64,000 nucleotides of DNA from contig NZ_QXJC01000001.1 in the NCBI RefSeq assembly GCF_003570885.1, positions 930,001 through 994,000 on the forward strand, given 5' to 3'. The DNA is from Simplicispira hankyongi. GTDB taxonomy: Bacteria; Pseudomonadota; Gammaproteobacteria; Burkholderiales; Burkholderiaceae_C. Positions within the stretch are counted from its first letter, which is position 1, and every line of letters starts with the position of its first letter. Below are positions 1 through 11,583 of the stretch, piece by piece. The notes beneath the pieces are model-generated. The model was not told where the DNA came from, did not search any database, and saw only the letters and a list, made by a program, of their open reading frames with translations. The position numbers and the translations under genes were made by a program.

Positions 1-2
1 AA

Positions 3-896
<894 letters not shown>

Positions 897-904
897 GAAA
901 TATA

Positions 905-962
905 GGAAAAATGGCCTCTAGCGCTTATCACATAAGCGCTATAAGCTATGTTTTTAATAGTA
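905..962 (+). repeat. Dispersed palindromic repeat, copy A
   Basis: A GGCCT block is followed by the arms TAGCGCTTA (919-927) and TAAGCGCTA (933-941), a perfect 9-bp inverted repeat with a 5-nt loop, then AAGCTAT and a T-run. It sits between two convergent genes. T-runs follow the stem on both strands at 7-8 nt, so it may act as a weak bidirectional terminator. Other copies lie near 18.65, 21.0, 29.6, 32.9, 37.4, 50.95 and 57.2 kb. Confidence 0.8.
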
Positions 963-966
963 TTCG

Positions 967-1404
967 TCAGTGCAAGGTATCGCTCAGCGCTGGGGGCACT
1001 GGCATCACCAGAATGCCGTCAGACAGCAGTTCACGTGCCTGCTCCAGGCTGGCAACGCCCCGAATGGAGCGGCTGCGCTGCTCGCCTTCGTGCATGGCGC
1101 GCGCCTCAGTGGCGAAACGCTCGCCCACGTCTTCAGCCTGCGCCACCATGTCGCGGGCGCGTTGCAGCCAGTCGGCTTGTGCATTGGCACCGCTTTCTGC
1201 CTCTGCGCCTTGAGCCGCCGAAGTGGCTACTGGCGTTGCACCCCGGTTGATACGCGGCGCGCTCAAGAGCTTGTGCACCGCAGCACTGGCGCACACCGGG
1301 CACTGCAAAAACCCCTCGGACAGTTGCCGCTGGAACGCCGCTTCGTCGGCAAACCAGCCCTCAAAGACATGGGCGTTGGCACATTGAAGATCAAGAACCT
1401 TCAT
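967..1404 (-). CDS. DUF1178 family protein
   Basis: A 145-residue protein of the DUF1178 family, function unknown. The start at MKVLDLQCANAHVFEGWF is chosen because the family begins exactly there; an upstream in-frame ATG would add 31 unrelated residues. The N-terminal part looks like a zinc ribbon (C8 with an H nearby, then CPVC near residue 40), followed by an Ala/Gly-rich linker and a helical C-terminal part. It lies 25 nt after the DUF2818 gene in the same direction and is probably the last gene of the nuo transcription unit. I recall a NUDIX hydrolase between these two genes in related species; none is present here. Confidence 0.8.
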   Translation of the reverse strand: MKVLDLQCANAHVFEGWFADEAAFQRQLSEGFLQCPVCASAAVHKLLSAPRINRGATPVATSAAQGAEAESGANAQADWLQRARDMVAQAEDVGERFATEARAMHEGEQRSRSIRGVASLEQARELLSDGILVMPVPPALSDTLH

Positions 1405-1429
1405 GACTGCTTTGCCAGTGGACGCCCGT

Positions 1430-1735
1430 CTAGGTGCGATGCCGCAACAGATAGCGGTAGACAAAACCCGGAAATGCCAGGGTGATGAACAAGGCACCGG
1501 TCACGGCATAAAACTCCCATTGCTGGTGCGCAATCTGCCCGGCACGCTTCTCCAGGAGCAGACCGATGCCTCCCACCACAAAATACAGCACCAGCAGTTC
1601 GGCAAAGCGCACTACCAAAGGCTTACGCGGCTGCAGCCGAGGCCCCAGCACCAGCACCCGGTGGTTGGCGAATGGCAGGTTGGCGGCCAGGCAAGCCAGA
1701 AGGATCACGAGCCAGATGGCTCCCGTTTGTGACAC
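1430..1735 (-). CDS. DUF2818 family membrane protein
   Basis: A 101-residue membrane protein with three or four hydrophobic segments (residues about 6-22, 45-60, 75-95), matching the DUF2818 family, which I know chiefly as a companion of betaproteobacterial nuo operons. It starts 9 nt after the nuoN stop codon and is clearly co-transcribed. A role in complex I assembly or stability is a guess from location only; no catalytic motif is visible. Confidence 0.8.
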   Translation of the reverse strand: MSQTGAIWLVILLACLAANLPFANHRVLVLGPRLQPRKPLVVRFAELLVLYFVVGGIGLLLEKRAGQIAHQQWEFYAVTGALFITLAFPGFVYRYLLRHRT

Positions 1736-1744
1736 CGTAGTAGC

Positions 1745-3238
1745 TCAGGAGGCAAGCGAACGCAGGATGGCGCCACTGCACAGGGCCATGAGCCCGCCAG
1801 GCAGCAGCCCCAAGACAAACAGCAAAGCGCCGTTGAGGGTCAAGACAACGCGCACATCAAGCGGCGCCTGGATGGGGGCTGTCTGCACGGGCGCATCAAA
1901 ATACATGACTTTCACCACACGCAGATAGTAGAAAGCGCCTATGAGCGACATCATCACGGCAAAGACAGCCAAGACGATGTAGGGCGTTTCACCCGAGGCA
2001 ACCAGGGCTTGCAACACAGACAGCTTGGCGTAGAAGCCGACCAGCGGCGGTACACCGGCCATGGAGAACAGGCACACGGCCAGAATACCTGCGAACAGGG
2101 GACTGCGCTGGTTCAAGCCAGCCATGTCGGTAATCTTGTCGCTTTCGAATCCGCTGCGCGCCAACAGCATGATGACGCCGAAAGTCGCCAGCGTGGTGAG
2201 CACATAGGTCACCACATAGAACATGGAGGCGCTGTAGGCTGCCTGCACGGTGGCGGCGTCCACATTGCCATTGACCACGCCCGACATCAAACCCAGCAGC
2301 ACGAAACCCATTTGCGAGATGGTGGAGTACGCCAGCATGCGCTTGAGATTGGTCTGCGCAATGGCCGCCAGATTTCCCACCAGAATCGATCCGATAGCGA
2401 GCACGGCCAGCATCTGCTGCCAATCAATCGCCAGGGGCAACAAGCCATCGACCAGCAAGCGCATGACGATGGCAAACGCTGCCAATTTGGGTGCGCCAGC
2501 GATCAACAGGGTGATGACGGTAGGGGCCCCTTCGTACACGTCGGGCACCCACATATGGAAAGGCACTGCACCCATCTTGAACGCCAGGCCGGCCACGATA
2601 AACACCAAGCCAAACACCAGCACCTGATGGCGAATCTGGCCGGCATTGACGGCCTTGAACACCTCGCCAATGTCCAGCGAGCCCGTGGCGCCATAGAGCA
2701 TGGAGAGGCCGTACAACAAGAAACCGCTGGCCATTGCGCCGAGCACGAAGTACTTCATCGCTGCCTCGGTCGCTACCGGGTCATCGCGGCGCAGGGCGAC
2801 CAGTGCATAGCTCGATAGCGTGAGCAACTCAAGACCCAAATAGATCACCAGAAAGTTGTTGCCGCCGATCATGATGAACATGCCCAGGAGCGAAAACATA
2901 CTGAGGGTGAACAACTCGCCGCCGCGCAGCATGTCGCGGTCGCCCGCGTAGGGGCGGCCATAGACCAGCGTCACCATCAAGGCCACCGCGGCAAAGCACT
3001 TGAGCCAGTTGCCCATGGCGTCGCTGACGATCATGTTGCCGAAACCGTAGAAAGTATTGCCGCTGCTGGCGTACACGCCCTGCAGCACTGCCACCACCGC
3101 GAGCGTCAGCATCGTCAGCAAATAGGTCGCGGTGCGACGCGGGCTGTTCACGGCCAGGTCGATCAGCGCAATCACGCAGGCCATGACCAGCAGCACTACC
3201 TCGGGATAAATCGCCAGCCAGCTGATGTTGTCAATCAT
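1745..3238 (-). CDS. nuoN: NADH-quinone oxidoreductase subunit N
   Basis: A 497-residue antiporter-like membrane subunit of complex I that forms one of the proton channels in the membrane arm. It is strongly hydrophobic throughout, with about 14 predicted helices. The conserved Mrp-type core is visible, with KxGxxPFHMWVPDVYEGAP near residues 225-240 and the broken-helix region QTNLKRMLAYSTISQMG near 300. The length is close to the usual 480-500. It follows nuoM by 23 nt in the long nuo operon and is the last of its 14 structural genes. Confidence 0.97.
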   Translation of the reverse strand: MIDNISWLAIYPEVVLLVMACVIALIDLAVNSPRRTATYLLTMLTLAVVAVLQGVYASSGNTFYGFGNMIVSDAMGNWLKCFAAVALMVTLVYGRPYAGDRDMLRGGELFTLSMFSLLGMFIMIGGNNFLVIYLGLELLTLSSYALVALRRDDPVATEAAMKYFVLGAMASGFLLYGLSMLYGATGSLDIGEVFKAVNAGQIRHQVLVFGLVFIVAGLAFKMGAVPFHMWVPDVYEGAPTVITLLIAGAPKLAAFAIVMRLLVDGLLPLAIDWQQMLAVLAIGSILVGNLAAIAQTNLKRMLAYSTISQMGFVLLGLMSGVVNGNVDAATVQAAYSASMFYVVTYVLTTLATFGVIMLLARSGFESDKITDMAGLNQRSPLFAGILAVCLFSMAGVPPLVGFYAKLSVLQALVASGETPYIVLAVFAVMMSLIGAFYYLRVVKVMYFDAPVQTAPIQAPLDVRVVLTLNGALLFVLGLLPGGLMALCSGAILRSLAS

Positions 3239-3261
3239 CGGGATACTCTTTTTCGATCAGG

Positions 3262-4737
3262 TCAGTTCAGCTTGGACATGGCCACGTGCTTGAGCAGTTG
3301 GGCTACCGAAGCGTCCGTCACATCGGTCACCGGCTTTGGGTACAGGCCCATGGCAAGAATAGCCACGGCCAGCAAAGCCAGCACGAGGAACTCGCGGCGG
3401 CCAATGTCGAGCATGGCCCGCACATTGGCATTGCCCGGCGCGCCCAAATACACGCGCTTGAACATCCACAAGCTGTAGGCAGCGCCCCAGATGAGTGCGG
3501 TGGCTGCGGCCATGCCAATCCAGAAGTTGGACTTGACGGCGGCCAGAATCACCATCCACTCACCCACGAAGCCTGCGGTACCCGGCAAGCCGCAGTTGGC
3601 CATGAAAAACAAGAGCGCAAAGGCCGCAAAATTGGGCATGGTGTTGACCACGCCGCCGTAATCGGCAATGTCACGCGTGTGCAGGCGGTCGTACAGCACG
3701 CCAATCGACAGGAACATGGCGGCAGAAACGAAACCGTGCGCAATCATCTGGGCAATACCGCCCGAAACGCCCAGGTCGTTAAAGATGAAGAAACCCAGGG
3801 TGACAAAACCCATGTGTGCGACCGAGGAATAGGCCACCAGTTTCTTCATGTCCTTCTGCACCATGGCCACAAGACCGACGTAGATCACGGCAACGAGCGA
3901 CAAGGTGATCATCAGCCAGGCCCACTCGCGCGACGCATCGGGGGCAATGGGCAGCGAGAAGCGCAGAAACCCGTAGGCCCCCAGCTTGAGCATGATGGCT
4001 GCCAGCACGGCAGAGCCGCCGGTGGGCGCTTCCACGTGCACGTCCGGCAACCAGGTGTGCACCGGCCACATCGGGATCTTGACGGCGAAGGCCGCAACAA
4101 ACGCGAAGAACAGCATGGTCTGCGCATGGGCCGAGAGCGGCACGGCGTGCCAGGCCGCAATGTCGAAACTGCCACCCGCCTCGTTGTAGAGGTAGAGCAT
4201 GGCGATCAGCATCAGCAGGGAGCCAAGCAAGGTGTACAGGAAGAACTTGAAGGCTGCATAGATCTTGCGCGGGCCACCCCAGACGCCAATGATCAAATAC
4301 ATGGGAATCAGCGTGCCCTCGAAGAACACGTAGAACAGCATCCCGTCGAGTGCACAGAAGACACCGATCATGATCCCCGAGAGGATCAGAAACGCGCTCA
4401 TGTACTGGTTGACGCGTGAGGTAATCGATTGCCATGAGGCAATCACCACAATCACCGTGATGAAGGCCGTGAGGGGCACAAACCAGAACGAAATTCCATC
4501 CACGCCCACGTGGTAGAAGATATGGAAGGTGTCGATCCACGACACCTTCTCGACAAACTGCATGTCCGCGGTACCGGGAACAAAACCGGCCATCAGCGGA
4601 AAAGTCGCCACCAAACCGGCCAGCGAACCCACCAGCGCCAGCCAGCGCGACAGACCCGCGTACTTGTCGCCGCTGAACATCAGCAGCAGGGCACCAAACG
4701 CGATCGGCGTCCAGATAGCAAGACTCAACACACCCAT
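3262..4737 (-). CDS. nuoM: NADH-quinone oxidoreductase subunit M
   Basis: A 491-residue antiporter-like proton channel subunit of the complex I membrane arm. Recognisable features are the conserved glutamate in the FFEGTLIPMY stretch near residue 140, KIPMWPVHTWLPDVHVEAPTGGS near 225, and the helix-break VQKDMKKLVAYSSVAHMGF near 300. It lies between nuoL and nuoN, 13 nt after nuoL, as is normal for this operon. Length and motifs are ordinary. Confidence 0.97.
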   Translation of the reverse strand: MGVLSLAIWTPIAFGALLLMFSGDKYAGLSRWLALVGSLAGLVATFPLMAGFVPGTADMQFVEKVSWIDTFHIFYHVGVDGISFWFVPLTAFITVIVVIASWQSITSRVNQYMSAFLILSGIMIGVFCALDGMLFYVFFEGTLIPMYLIIGVWGGPRKIYAAFKFFLYTLLGSLLMLIAMLYLYNEAGGSFDIAAWHAVPLSAHAQTMLFFAFVAAFAVKIPMWPVHTWLPDVHVEAPTGGSAVLAAIMLKLGAYGFLRFSLPIAPDASREWAWLMITLSLVAVIYVGLVAMVQKDMKKLVAYSSVAHMGFVTLGFFIFNDLGVSGGIAQMIAHGFVSAAMFLSIGVLYDRLHTRDIADYGGVVNTMPNFAAFALLFFMANCGLPGTAGFVGEWMVILAAVKSNFWIGMAAATALIWGAAYSLWMFKRVYLGAPGNANVRAMLDIGRREFLVLALLAVAILAMGLYPKPVTDVTDASVAQLLKHVAMSKLN

Positions 4738-4750
4738 TTTTATTCTTCCC

Positions 4751-6787
4751 CTACTTGTTGAGCCAGACGAAGTACGTCATGAGCACGAAGACGCCCAGAA
4801 TCATGGCGAGCGCATAGTGAAAGACGTAGCCCGTCTGCACGCGCCGCACCACTCCTGCGATCCAGCCCACGAGCTTCCAGGAGCCGTTCACCATCACGCC
4901 ATCAATCACCACCTGGTCGCCGCCCTTCCACAAAGCCACGCCAAGTCCACGCGCCGCACGCGCGAGGATGTTCTCGTTGATCCAGTCCATGTAGTACTTG
5001 TTTTCCAACAAGGCGTACACCGGGTGAAAAATCCGCTTGATGGCCGCCGGCAACGCCGGGTTCACCATGTACATGTAGTAGGACGACACAACGCCAGCCA
5101 TGGCCAGCCAGAAAGGCAGCGCCGTGAAACCGTGCAGCGCCATGGCCACGGGCCCATGGAAACCGTCCACGAGCTCCGTCATAGCCGGATGCCGCGCTGC
5201 GTCCACGGCGATGACGCCCTTGAAGAAATCACCAAACAGCATGGGGCCGATAGTGAGGAAACCGATGACCACCGACGGAATCGCCAACAGGACCAAGGGA
5301 ACCGTCACCACCCAAGGTGACTCGTGCGGCTTCTTGTGATCGTCATGGTGGTGGTGCGGATCGGGCTCTTCGTCCGCAGCGTGGTGGTGCGCATCCGGGT
5401 TCTGGTCGTAACGCTCCTTGCCGTGGAACACCAGGAAATACAGCCGGAAGGAATAGAACGCCGTGATGAAAACGCCGGCAAGCACCGCAAACGAAGCGAA
5501 CCCCGCAGCCGGCAGATCGCTCGCATGGACCGCTTCGATAATGCTGTCCTTGGAGTAAAAACCTGCAAACAGCGGCGTGCCAATCAAGGCCAACGAGCCC
5601 AGCAAAAACGTGATCCAGGTGATGGGCATGTATTTGCGTACACCGCCCATCCAGCGGATGTCCTGGTTGTGGTGCATGCCGATAATCACCGAGCCAGCGC
5701 CCAAGAACAGCAGCGCCTTGAAGAAGGCATGCGTCATCAGGTGGAACACGCCCACCGAGTAAGCCGACGCACCGAGTGCTACGGTCATGTAGCCCAGCTG
5801 GGAGAGCGTGGAGTAGGCGATCACGCGCTTGATGTCGTTCTGGATAATGCCCAAAAACCCCATGAACAGGGCCGTGATGGAGCCAATCACCAGAATGAAG
5901 TTCAAGGCGGTGTCAGACAGCTCGAACAGCGGCGACATGCGCGCCACCATAAAGATGCCGGCCGTCACCATGGTAGCCGCGTGGATCAGTGCCGAGATGG
6001 GTGTCGGGCCTTCCATTGAGTCCGGGAGCCAGACGTGCAGCGGAAATTGCGCACTTTTTCCCATGGCGCCAATGAACAGGCAAATACAGATGACCGTAAT
6101 CAGCATCCACGAGGTACCAGGAAACGACAGCGCCCCCAGTTCACCCGCCTTGGCAAACACCTCGCCATAGTTCAGTGTATTGGCGTACGCCGCGATCAGA
6201 CCAATGCCCAGGATGAATCCGAAGTCGCCCACACGGTTGACCATGAAGGCCTTGAGGTTGGCAAAGATGGCCGTGGGTTTGTTAAACCAGAAACCGATCA
6301 GCAGGTACGACACCAGGCCCACCGCCTCCCAGCCGAAGAACAGCTGCAGCATGTTGTTGCTCATGACCAGCATCAACATGGAGAAGGTAAACAGCGAGAT
6401 GTAAGCGAAGAAGCGGTTGTAGCCGTCGTCTTCCTCCATATAGCCGATGGTGTAGATGTGCACCATGAGCGAGACAAAGGTCACCACGCACATCATCATG
6501 GCGGTCAGGCTGTCGACGAGAAAACCGACCTCCATCTTCATGCCGCCAACGACCATCCAGGTATAGATGGTTTCATTGAAACGGGCACCATCCATTGCGA
6601 CACTCTTGAGCGTCATGGCGGAAACGATAAAGGCAATCAAGACGCCCAGAATCGTCAGGCTGTGGCTTGCACGCCTGCCGATCCAGTTGCCGCCAAAAGT
6701 GGTGCCGAAAATACCGGCAAGCAACGCGCCAGCCAATGGCGCCAGCGGCACGATCAACAGGGTGGAAGCCGAGAGGGTTTGACTCAT
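4751..6787 (-). CDS. nuoL: NADH-quinone oxidoreductase subunit L
   Basis: A 678-residue distal membrane subunit of complex I with the antiporter-like core (FPLHVWLPDSMEGPTPISALIHAATM near residues 230-255, and the conserved QNDIKRVIAYSTLSQLGYM near 325) and the long lateral-helix C-terminal part. Between residues about 460 and 495 there is a loop very rich in His, Asp and Glu (several HHH and HHHH runs) before PHESPWVVTVPL. Such a loop is common in betaproteobacterial NuoL, though it varies in composition; metal binding is possible but not shown. It follows nuoK with a short gap. Confidence 0.97.
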   Translation of the reverse strand: MSQTLSASTLLIVPLAPLAGALLAGIFGTTFGGNWIGRRASHSLTILGVLIAFIVSAMTLKSVAMDGARFNETIYTWMVVGGMKMEVGFLVDSLTAMMMCVVTFVSLMVHIYTIGYMEEDDGYNRFFAYISLFTFSMLMLVMSNNMLQLFFGWEAVGLVSYLLIGFWFNKPTAIFANLKAFMVNRVGDFGFILGIGLIAAYANTLNYGEVFAKAGELGALSFPGTSWMLITVICICLFIGAMGKSAQFPLHVWLPDSMEGPTPISALIHAATMVTAGIFMVARMSPLFELSDTALNFILVIGSITALFMGFLGIIQNDIKRVIAYSTLSQLGYMTVALGASAYSVGVFHLMTHAFFKALLFLGAGSVIIGMHHNQDIRWMGGVRKYMPITWITFLLGSLALIGTPLFAGFYSKDSIIEAVHASDLPAAGFASFAVLAGVFITAFYSFRLYFLVFHGKERYDQNPDAHHHAADEEPDPHHHHDDHKKPHESPWVVTVPLVLLAIPSVVIGFLTIGPMLFGDFFKGVIAVDAARHPAMTELVDGFHGPVAMALHGFTALPFWLAMAGVVSSYYMYMVNPALPAAIKRIFHPVYALLENKYYMDWINENILARAARGLGVALWKGGDQVVIDGVMVNGSWKLVGWIAGVVRRVQTGYVFHYALAMILGVFVLMTYFVWLNK

Positions 6788-6814
6788 TGTGCGAAACCTT
6801 GCGTGTCTGTCGCC

Positions 6815-7129
6815 TCAACCCTGCAGGGTGTCGAGCGCGTCCGCATTGATGTTGGACTTGTTGCGGAACAAAAGCACCAGGATGGCCAGGCCAATGGCCG
6901 ACTCGGCCGCTGCCACCGTAAGAATGAAGAACACGAACACCTGTCCATGCATGTCGCCCAGATAATGGGAGAACGCGACGAAGTTCATGTTCACTGCCAA
7001 CAGCATGAGTTCGATCGCCATCAGCAAAACGATGAGGTTCTTGCGATTGAGGAAGATGCCGATCACTGCGAGCGCAAACAGCATGGCGCCCAGCGAGAGA
7101 AAATGGCCAAGGGTCAAGGTCAGGCTCAT
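6815..7129 (-). CDS. nuoK: NADH-quinone oxidoreductase subunit K
   Basis: A 104-residue membrane subunit of complex I with three transmembrane helices. It carries the conserved glutamates in helices 2 and 3 ([13 protein letters not shown] and [12 protein letters not shown]) that take part in the proton path. The start codon overlaps the nuoJ stop codon (ATGA), which points to translational coupling. Length and sequence are ordinary. Confidence 0.97.
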   Translation of the reverse strand: MSLTLTLGHFLSLGAMLFALAVIGIFLNRKNLIVLLMAIELMLLAVNMNFVAFSHYLGDMHGQVFVFFILTVAAAESAIGLAILVLLFRNKSNINADALDTLQG

Positions 7130-7791
7130 GCTTTGGTCTCCTGTGCGGCAGCGTCCACTGAGGGTTCAGGCGCCTGCACCGTGGCCGCCAGCTTGACGAT
7201 GCGCATGCGGTCTTGCGCACGCACCCGCACCTGTTGCGAAGGACTGATGGCCTTGCTGTCCTTGCGATGGCGCAGCGTCAAGGCGATGGCCGCCACCATT
7301 GCCACCAGCAAAATCACCGCAGCAATTTCCACGGGCAGCAGGTACTGCGTGTACATCAGCTCACCAAGGGCTTTGGCGTTGGAAAAAGGCACCGCCTGGC
7401 CGGCGGCATCCAGCGCAACCGCGACGGCCTTGGGCTCCTCCATGCCACGAAAACCAGACATCAGCACCCAGGCCATTTCAAGCGCAATCAAACCGCCAAT
7501 CGCAGCTCCCAGCGGAAAGTGCTTCCAGAAACCCTGACGCACGCCCGACATATCGATATCGAGCATCATGACCACGAACAGGAACAGCACCATCACCGCT
7601 CCCAGATACACAAGCACCAACACGATGGCAAGAAACTCCGCATTCAGCAGCAGCCACAACCCGGCTGCCTGAGAGAACGCCAGCATCAGGTGCAGCACCG
7701 CATGCACAGGGTTGCGCGCCGTAACCACCCGGAAGGCTGCGTACAGCAGCACGACCGAGAAAAAATAGAAAAAACCAGTCTTGGCATCCAT
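7126..7791 (-). CDS. nuoJ: NADH-quinone oxidoreductase subunit J
   Basis: A 221-residue membrane subunit of complex I with five predicted helices. The conserved third-helix region with [18 protein letters not shown] (residues about 60-77), implicated in coupling, is intact. The C-terminal 40 residues form a hydrophilic tail ([21 protein letters not shown]) of the sort seen in betaproteobacterial NuoJ. It overlaps nuoK by four bases. Confidence 0.96.
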   Translation of the reverse strand: MDAKTGFFYFFSVVLLYAAFRVVTARNPVHAVLHLMLAFSQAAGLWLLLNAEFLAIVLVLVYLGAVMVLFLFVVMMLDIDMSGVRQGFWKHFPLGAAIGGLIALEMAWVLMSGFRGMEEPKAVAVALDAAGQAVPFSNAKALGELMYTQYLLPVEIAAVILLVAMVAAIALTLRHRKDSKAISPSQQVRVRAQDRMRIVKLAATVQAPEPSVDAAAQETKA

Positions 7792-7835
7792 GAATCGGTT
7801 CTTTTCAATAAGTCTCGCGTGGGAGCCGACCCGCT

Positions 7836-8345
7836 TCAGCGGTACGGCGCGTCTGCCGCTCGGGCAGCAGCAATATCAGCTTCGTAGCGGTCACCCACCG
7901 CCAGCAGCATGTCCTTGGTGAAATACAGGTCACCGCGTTTTTCACCGTGGTACTCAAAAATGCTGGTTTCCACGATCGAGTCAACCGGGCAGCTCTCTTC
8001 GCAAAAACCACAGAAAATGCACTTGGTCAGATCGATGTCGTAGCGTGTCGTGCGGCGTGAGCCGTCGTCGCGTATATCGGATTCGATCGTGATGGCCAGG
8101 GCAGGACACACCGCCTCGCACAATTTGCAGGCGATGCAACGCTCTTCGCCGTTCTCGTAGCGGCGCAAGGCATGCAGACCACGGAAACGGGGAGAAAGCG
8201 GAGTTTTTTCTTCAGGGAACTGGACCGTAACCTTGCGACGGAAGGTGTAGCGCCCGGTAAGCGCCATACCCTTGACCAGCTCCACCAGCATGAAGCTTTT
8301 GAAGAAATCCTTGAGTGAAAAAGATGCAGCAGAAACGGCAGCCAT
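7836..8345 (-). CDS. nuoI: NADH-quinone oxidoreductase subunit I
   Basis: A 169-residue peripheral-arm subunit with two [4Fe-4S] clusters: [12 protein letters not shown] and [12 protein letters not shown] (clusters N6a and N6b), passing electrons towards N2. The start at [15 protein letters not shown] is chosen because the longer open frame extends into nuoH coding sequence. It lies 14 nt after nuoH. Ordinary length. Confidence 0.96.
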   Translation of the reverse strand: MAAVSAASFSLKDFFKSFMLVELVKGMALTGRYTFRRKVTVQFPEEKTPLSPRFRGLHALRRYENGEERCIACKLCEAVCPALAITIESDIRDDGSRRTTRYDIDLTKCIFCGFCEESCPVDSIVETSIFEYHGEKRGDLYFTKDMLLAVGDRYEADIAAARAADAPYR

Positions 8346-8359
8346 AGGGAGTTCTCCGC

Positions 8360-9436
8360 TTATTTCCAGATGTTCCAGGGCGAGAGCAGCCAGCCCGCGA
8401 TCACGAGCAGCCACACGAGCGTGACCGGAATGAAGATCTTCCAGCCAAGACGCATGATCTGGTCGTAGCGAAAGCGCGGGAAGGTGGCGCGAATCCATAT
8501 GAACATGGACACCACGGCAAACGTTTTGATGCCTAGCCAAATCCAGCCGGGGATGAAATCAAGCGCGGCGAATGGCGAGAGCCAGCCACCGAGGAACATG
8601 ATCACCGCGAGGATCGACACCAGCCACATGCTCGCGTACTCAGCGAGGAAGAAGATGGCAAACCCCATGCCGGAGTACTCCACCATGTGCCCTGCGACGA
8701 TCTCGGCCTCACCCTCAACCACGTCGAACGGATGCCGGTTGGTTTCAGCGACAGCCGAAACCAGATAGACGATGAAGATGGGCAGCAATGGCAGCCAGTT
8801 CCAGGACAGGAATGACAGCCCGTGCGATGCCATCGTGCCACGCGCCTGCCCCATCACCACTTCGGTCAGGTTCATGCTGCCCGACACCATGATGACCACC
8901 AGGAAGCAAAAACCCATGGCAATCTCGTAGCTCACCATTTGCGCCGAAGCGCGCATGGCGCCAAGAAAAGCGTACTTGGAGTTGGACGCCCAGCCAGCAA
9001 TGATCACGCCGTACACCTCGATCGAGGTGATGGCCATCATCAGCAGCAAGCCAGCATTGACGTTGGTGAGCGCGACCTCGGGCCCAAAGGGAATCACCAC
9101 CCACGCGGCAAGAGCCGGCATGATGGCCATCACCGGGCCAAGAACAAATAACCCTTTGGAGGCGGCAGACGGCTGGATGATTTCCTTGGTGAGCAACTTG
9201 ACGGCATCGGCAATCGGCTGCAGCAACCCCAGAGGGCCGACCCGGTTGGGGCCGTGGCGCACCTGCATAAAACCCAGGAGCTTGCGTTCCCACAGCGTCA
9301 GGTAGGCAACCGCGCCCATCAGCGGGAGCAACACCACGACGATCTTGATCAGAATCCAAAGCACCGGCCAACCAGCGCCGGTCCACCAAGCCTGATCCAG
9401 CAGGTGCAAACCGCCGTTGTAGATTGCGTCGATCAT
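8360..9436 (-). CDS. nuoH: NADH-quinone oxidoreductase subunit H
   Basis: A 358-residue membrane subunit at the junction of the two arms of complex I, forming part of the quinone-binding chamber. Eight or nine helices are predicted. Conserved elements are [26 protein letters not shown] near residue 50 and the acidic loop [28 protein letters not shown] near 230. Its start overlaps the nuoG stop by four bases. Confidence 0.97.
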   Translation of the reverse strand: MIDAIYNGGLHLLDQAWWTGAGWPVLWILIKIVVVLLPLMGAVAYLTLWERKLLGFMQVRHGPNRVGPLGLLQPIADAVKLLTKEIIQPSAASKGLFVLGPVMAIMPALAAWVVIPFGPEVALTNVNAGLLLMMAITSIEVYGVIIAGWASNSKYAFLGAMRASAQMVSYEIAMGFCFLVVIMVSGSMNLTEVVMGQARGTMASHGLSFLSWNWLPLLPIFIVYLVSAVAETNRHPFDVVEGEAEIVAGHMVEYSGMGFAIFFLAEYASMWLVSILAVIMFLGGWLSPFAALDFIPGWIWLGIKTFAVVSMFIWIRATFPRFRYDQIMRLGWKIFIPVTLVWLLVIAGWLLSPWNIWK

Positions 9437-11568
9437 GGCTGGGCCTCCGCGGCGCCAGCGAGGCCGTCGCGCGTCGCTTGCAAAGAGGGCGAGCGCCGAA
9501 CCAGGCCATCGAGTTGGTAGATCGCGGCTGCGGCCGGGGCCTCCCCGGCGACACCTGCCAGATCTGACACGACTGCATCAGAGTGGTTGTTCAACTGCTC
9601 CACGGGAACTGCGCTGCTATCGCCGGTCATGCCAGTGATTTGGACAAGCACCTCCTGCGAGGTCTCGAAGTCAGTTCCAGAAAGATCCATGAGGTTCGCA
9701 AGCACCCGCAGCACCTTCCAGCCAGGGCGCGTTTCCCCCAAGGGGCGCACGACGGCATGAAAACTCTGCAAACGGCCTTCAGCGTTGACAAAACTTCCCG
9801 ACGTTTCGGTGAACGGCGCGATAGGCAGCAGCACATCGCTGAATTCCATGTTGGTCTTGAACGGGCTGAGCGTCACGACCATGTCTGCCTTGGCCAGTGC
9901 CGCACTGGCACGCTTGCCGGCCGCGCTGTCAAACTCCGGCTCGGTATTGAGCAAGAGCACGCCCTTGAGGGCGCCGCCCAGCATCTGCCCGGCGTTCAGG
10001 CCACCGGCTTCGGGCAATGCACGCACCCATTGGGCACCCACAGTATTGGCTGCTTCGGTGAGGTAACCCACCGTCGCACCTGTCTGCTCGCCAATCCAGT
10101 TGCACAGGGCAAGCAGTTGCGAGGCCTGGCTGTGGTGTGCGGCAGCATTGCCGAGCAGGATGGCCTTTTGCTCGCCCCCCAGCAAGGCCGCGGCAATAGC
10201 AGCCGCAGCCGCACTCGACTCGCCCACATTCACGGGCGCCTGCACCTGCCGCGCCTGTGCGACGGCACCGGCTACGTCGGCTAGCGTTCGCAACCAATCA
10301 GCGGCCGGCGCTACCATGGCGTGCGGCACGGGCATGGCCCAATCCTGCGCTGCCACATTGATGGAGCTGACAACGCAGCCCTTGCGCGCGGCCTGGCGAA
10401 TACGCTGCGCAAACAAAGGGTGGTCCTTGCGCACGTTCGAACCCACCACGAGCACCGAATCAAGCGTGGACAACGACGCAATGGAGCGCCCCAGCCAACG
10501 CACACCCGGCGCCGCCGTGAATTCAGCGTGGCGCAGACGGTAGTCAATGTTGCCGCTACCGATGCCGCGCATCAGAGCGCCGGCCAAATACAGCTCTTCA
10601 AGCGTGCTGTGCGGACTGACCAATGCACCGATGCTGGATGCACCGTGCTCGGCATCAATGTCCTGCAAACCATTGGCAACGTATTCCAGCGCGGTTTGCC
10701 AGTCCACTTCACGCCACTCACCGCCCTGCTTAAGCATGGGGTGTTCCAGGCGGTCGGAGCTGGAGAGCGCCTCGTACGAAAAACGGTCGCGGTCGGCGAT
10801 CCAGCACTCGTTGACGTCCTCATTCTCGAATGGAAGCACGCGCATGACGCGGTGGTTCTTGACCTGCACGACGAGGTTGGTACCCGTGGAGTCGTGCGGG
10901 CTGATCGACTTGCGGCGCGAGAGCTCCCAAGTGCGGGCGCTGTAACGGAATGGCTTGCTGGTCAGCGCACCGACCGGGCAAAGATCAATCATGTTGCCCG
11001 ACAGCTCGGAATCGATCGTGTCGCCAGCAACCGTGGTGATTTCGGAGTGCTCGCCCCGATTGATCATGCCGAGTTCCATTACGCCGCCAATTTCCTGGCC
11101 GAAGCGAATGCAGCGCGTGCAATGAATGCAGCGCGTCATCTCTTCCATGGAAATCAAGGGGCCCACGTCCTTGTGGAGGACGACACGCTTTTCTTCCTCA
11201 TAGCGCGACGCCGACGCTCCGTAGCCGACGGCAAGGTCCTGCAGTTGGCACTCACCACCCTGATCGCAAATCGGGCAATCGAGCGGGTGGTTAATGAGCA
11301 GGAACTCCATCACAGACTTTTGTGCCTTGATGGCTTTGTCACTGGTGGTGCGCACCACCATGCCCTGCGTCACCGGTGTGCAGCAGGCTGGCATGGGCTT
11401 GGGTGCCTTTTCCACGTCCACCAAGCACATGCGGCAGTTGGCCGCAATGGTCAGCTTCTTGTGGTAACAAAAGTGTGGAATATAAGTGCCCGCCTTTTCG
11501 GCAGCATGCATCACCATGCTGCCTGCGGCGATTTCAACCTTCTTCCCGTCGAGTTCGATTTCAACCAT
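9433..11568 (-). CDS. nuoG: NADH-quinone oxidoreductase subunit G
   Basis: A 711-residue electron-transfer subunit of the peripheral arm. The N-terminal ferredoxin-like domain binds a [2Fe-2S] cluster ([18 protein letters not shown], residues about 34-50). The His-Cys [4Fe-4S] site ([18 protein letters not shown], near 94-111) and a further [4Fe-4S] site ([14 protein letters not shown]) follow, and the rest is a degenerate molybdopterin oxidoreductase fold. It lies 15 nt after nuoF and overlaps nuoH. The length is typical of the shorter, non-enteric form. Confidence 0.96.
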   Translation of the reverse strand: MVEIELDGKKVEIAAGSMVMHAAEKAGTYIPHFCYHKKLTIAANCRMCLVDVEKAPKPMPACCTPVTQGMVVRTTSDKAIKAQKSVMEFLLINHPLDCPICDQGGECQLQDLAVGYGASASRYEEEKRVVLHKDVGPLISMEEMTRCIHCTRCIRFGQEIGGVMELGMINRGEHSEITTVAGDTIDSELSGNMIDLCPVGALTSKPFRYSARTWELSRRKSISPHDSTGTNLVVQVKNHRVMRVLPFENEDVNECWIADRDRFSYEALSSSDRLEHPMLKQGGEWREVDWQTALEYVANGLQDIDAEHGASSIGALVSPHSTLEELYLAGALMRGIGSGNIDYRLRHAEFTAAPGVRWLGRSIASLSTLDSVLVVGSNVRKDHPLFAQRIRQAARKGCVVSSINVAAQDWAMPVPHAMVAPAADWLRTLADVAGAVAQARQVQAPVNVGESSAAAAAIAAALLGGEQKAILLGNAAAHHSQASQLLALCNWIGEQTGATVGYLTEAANTVGAQWVRALPEAGGLNAGQMLGGALKGVLLLNTEPEFDSAAGKRASAALAKADMVVTLSPFKTNMEFSDVLLPIAPFTETSGSFVNAEGRLQSFHAVVRPLGETRPGWKVLRVLANLMDLSGTDFETSQEVLVQITGMTGDSSAVPVEQLNNHSDAVVSDLAGVAGEAPAAAAIYQLDGLVRRSPSLQATRDGLAGAAEAQP

Positions 11569-11583
11569 ATGCTTTTCTCATGG

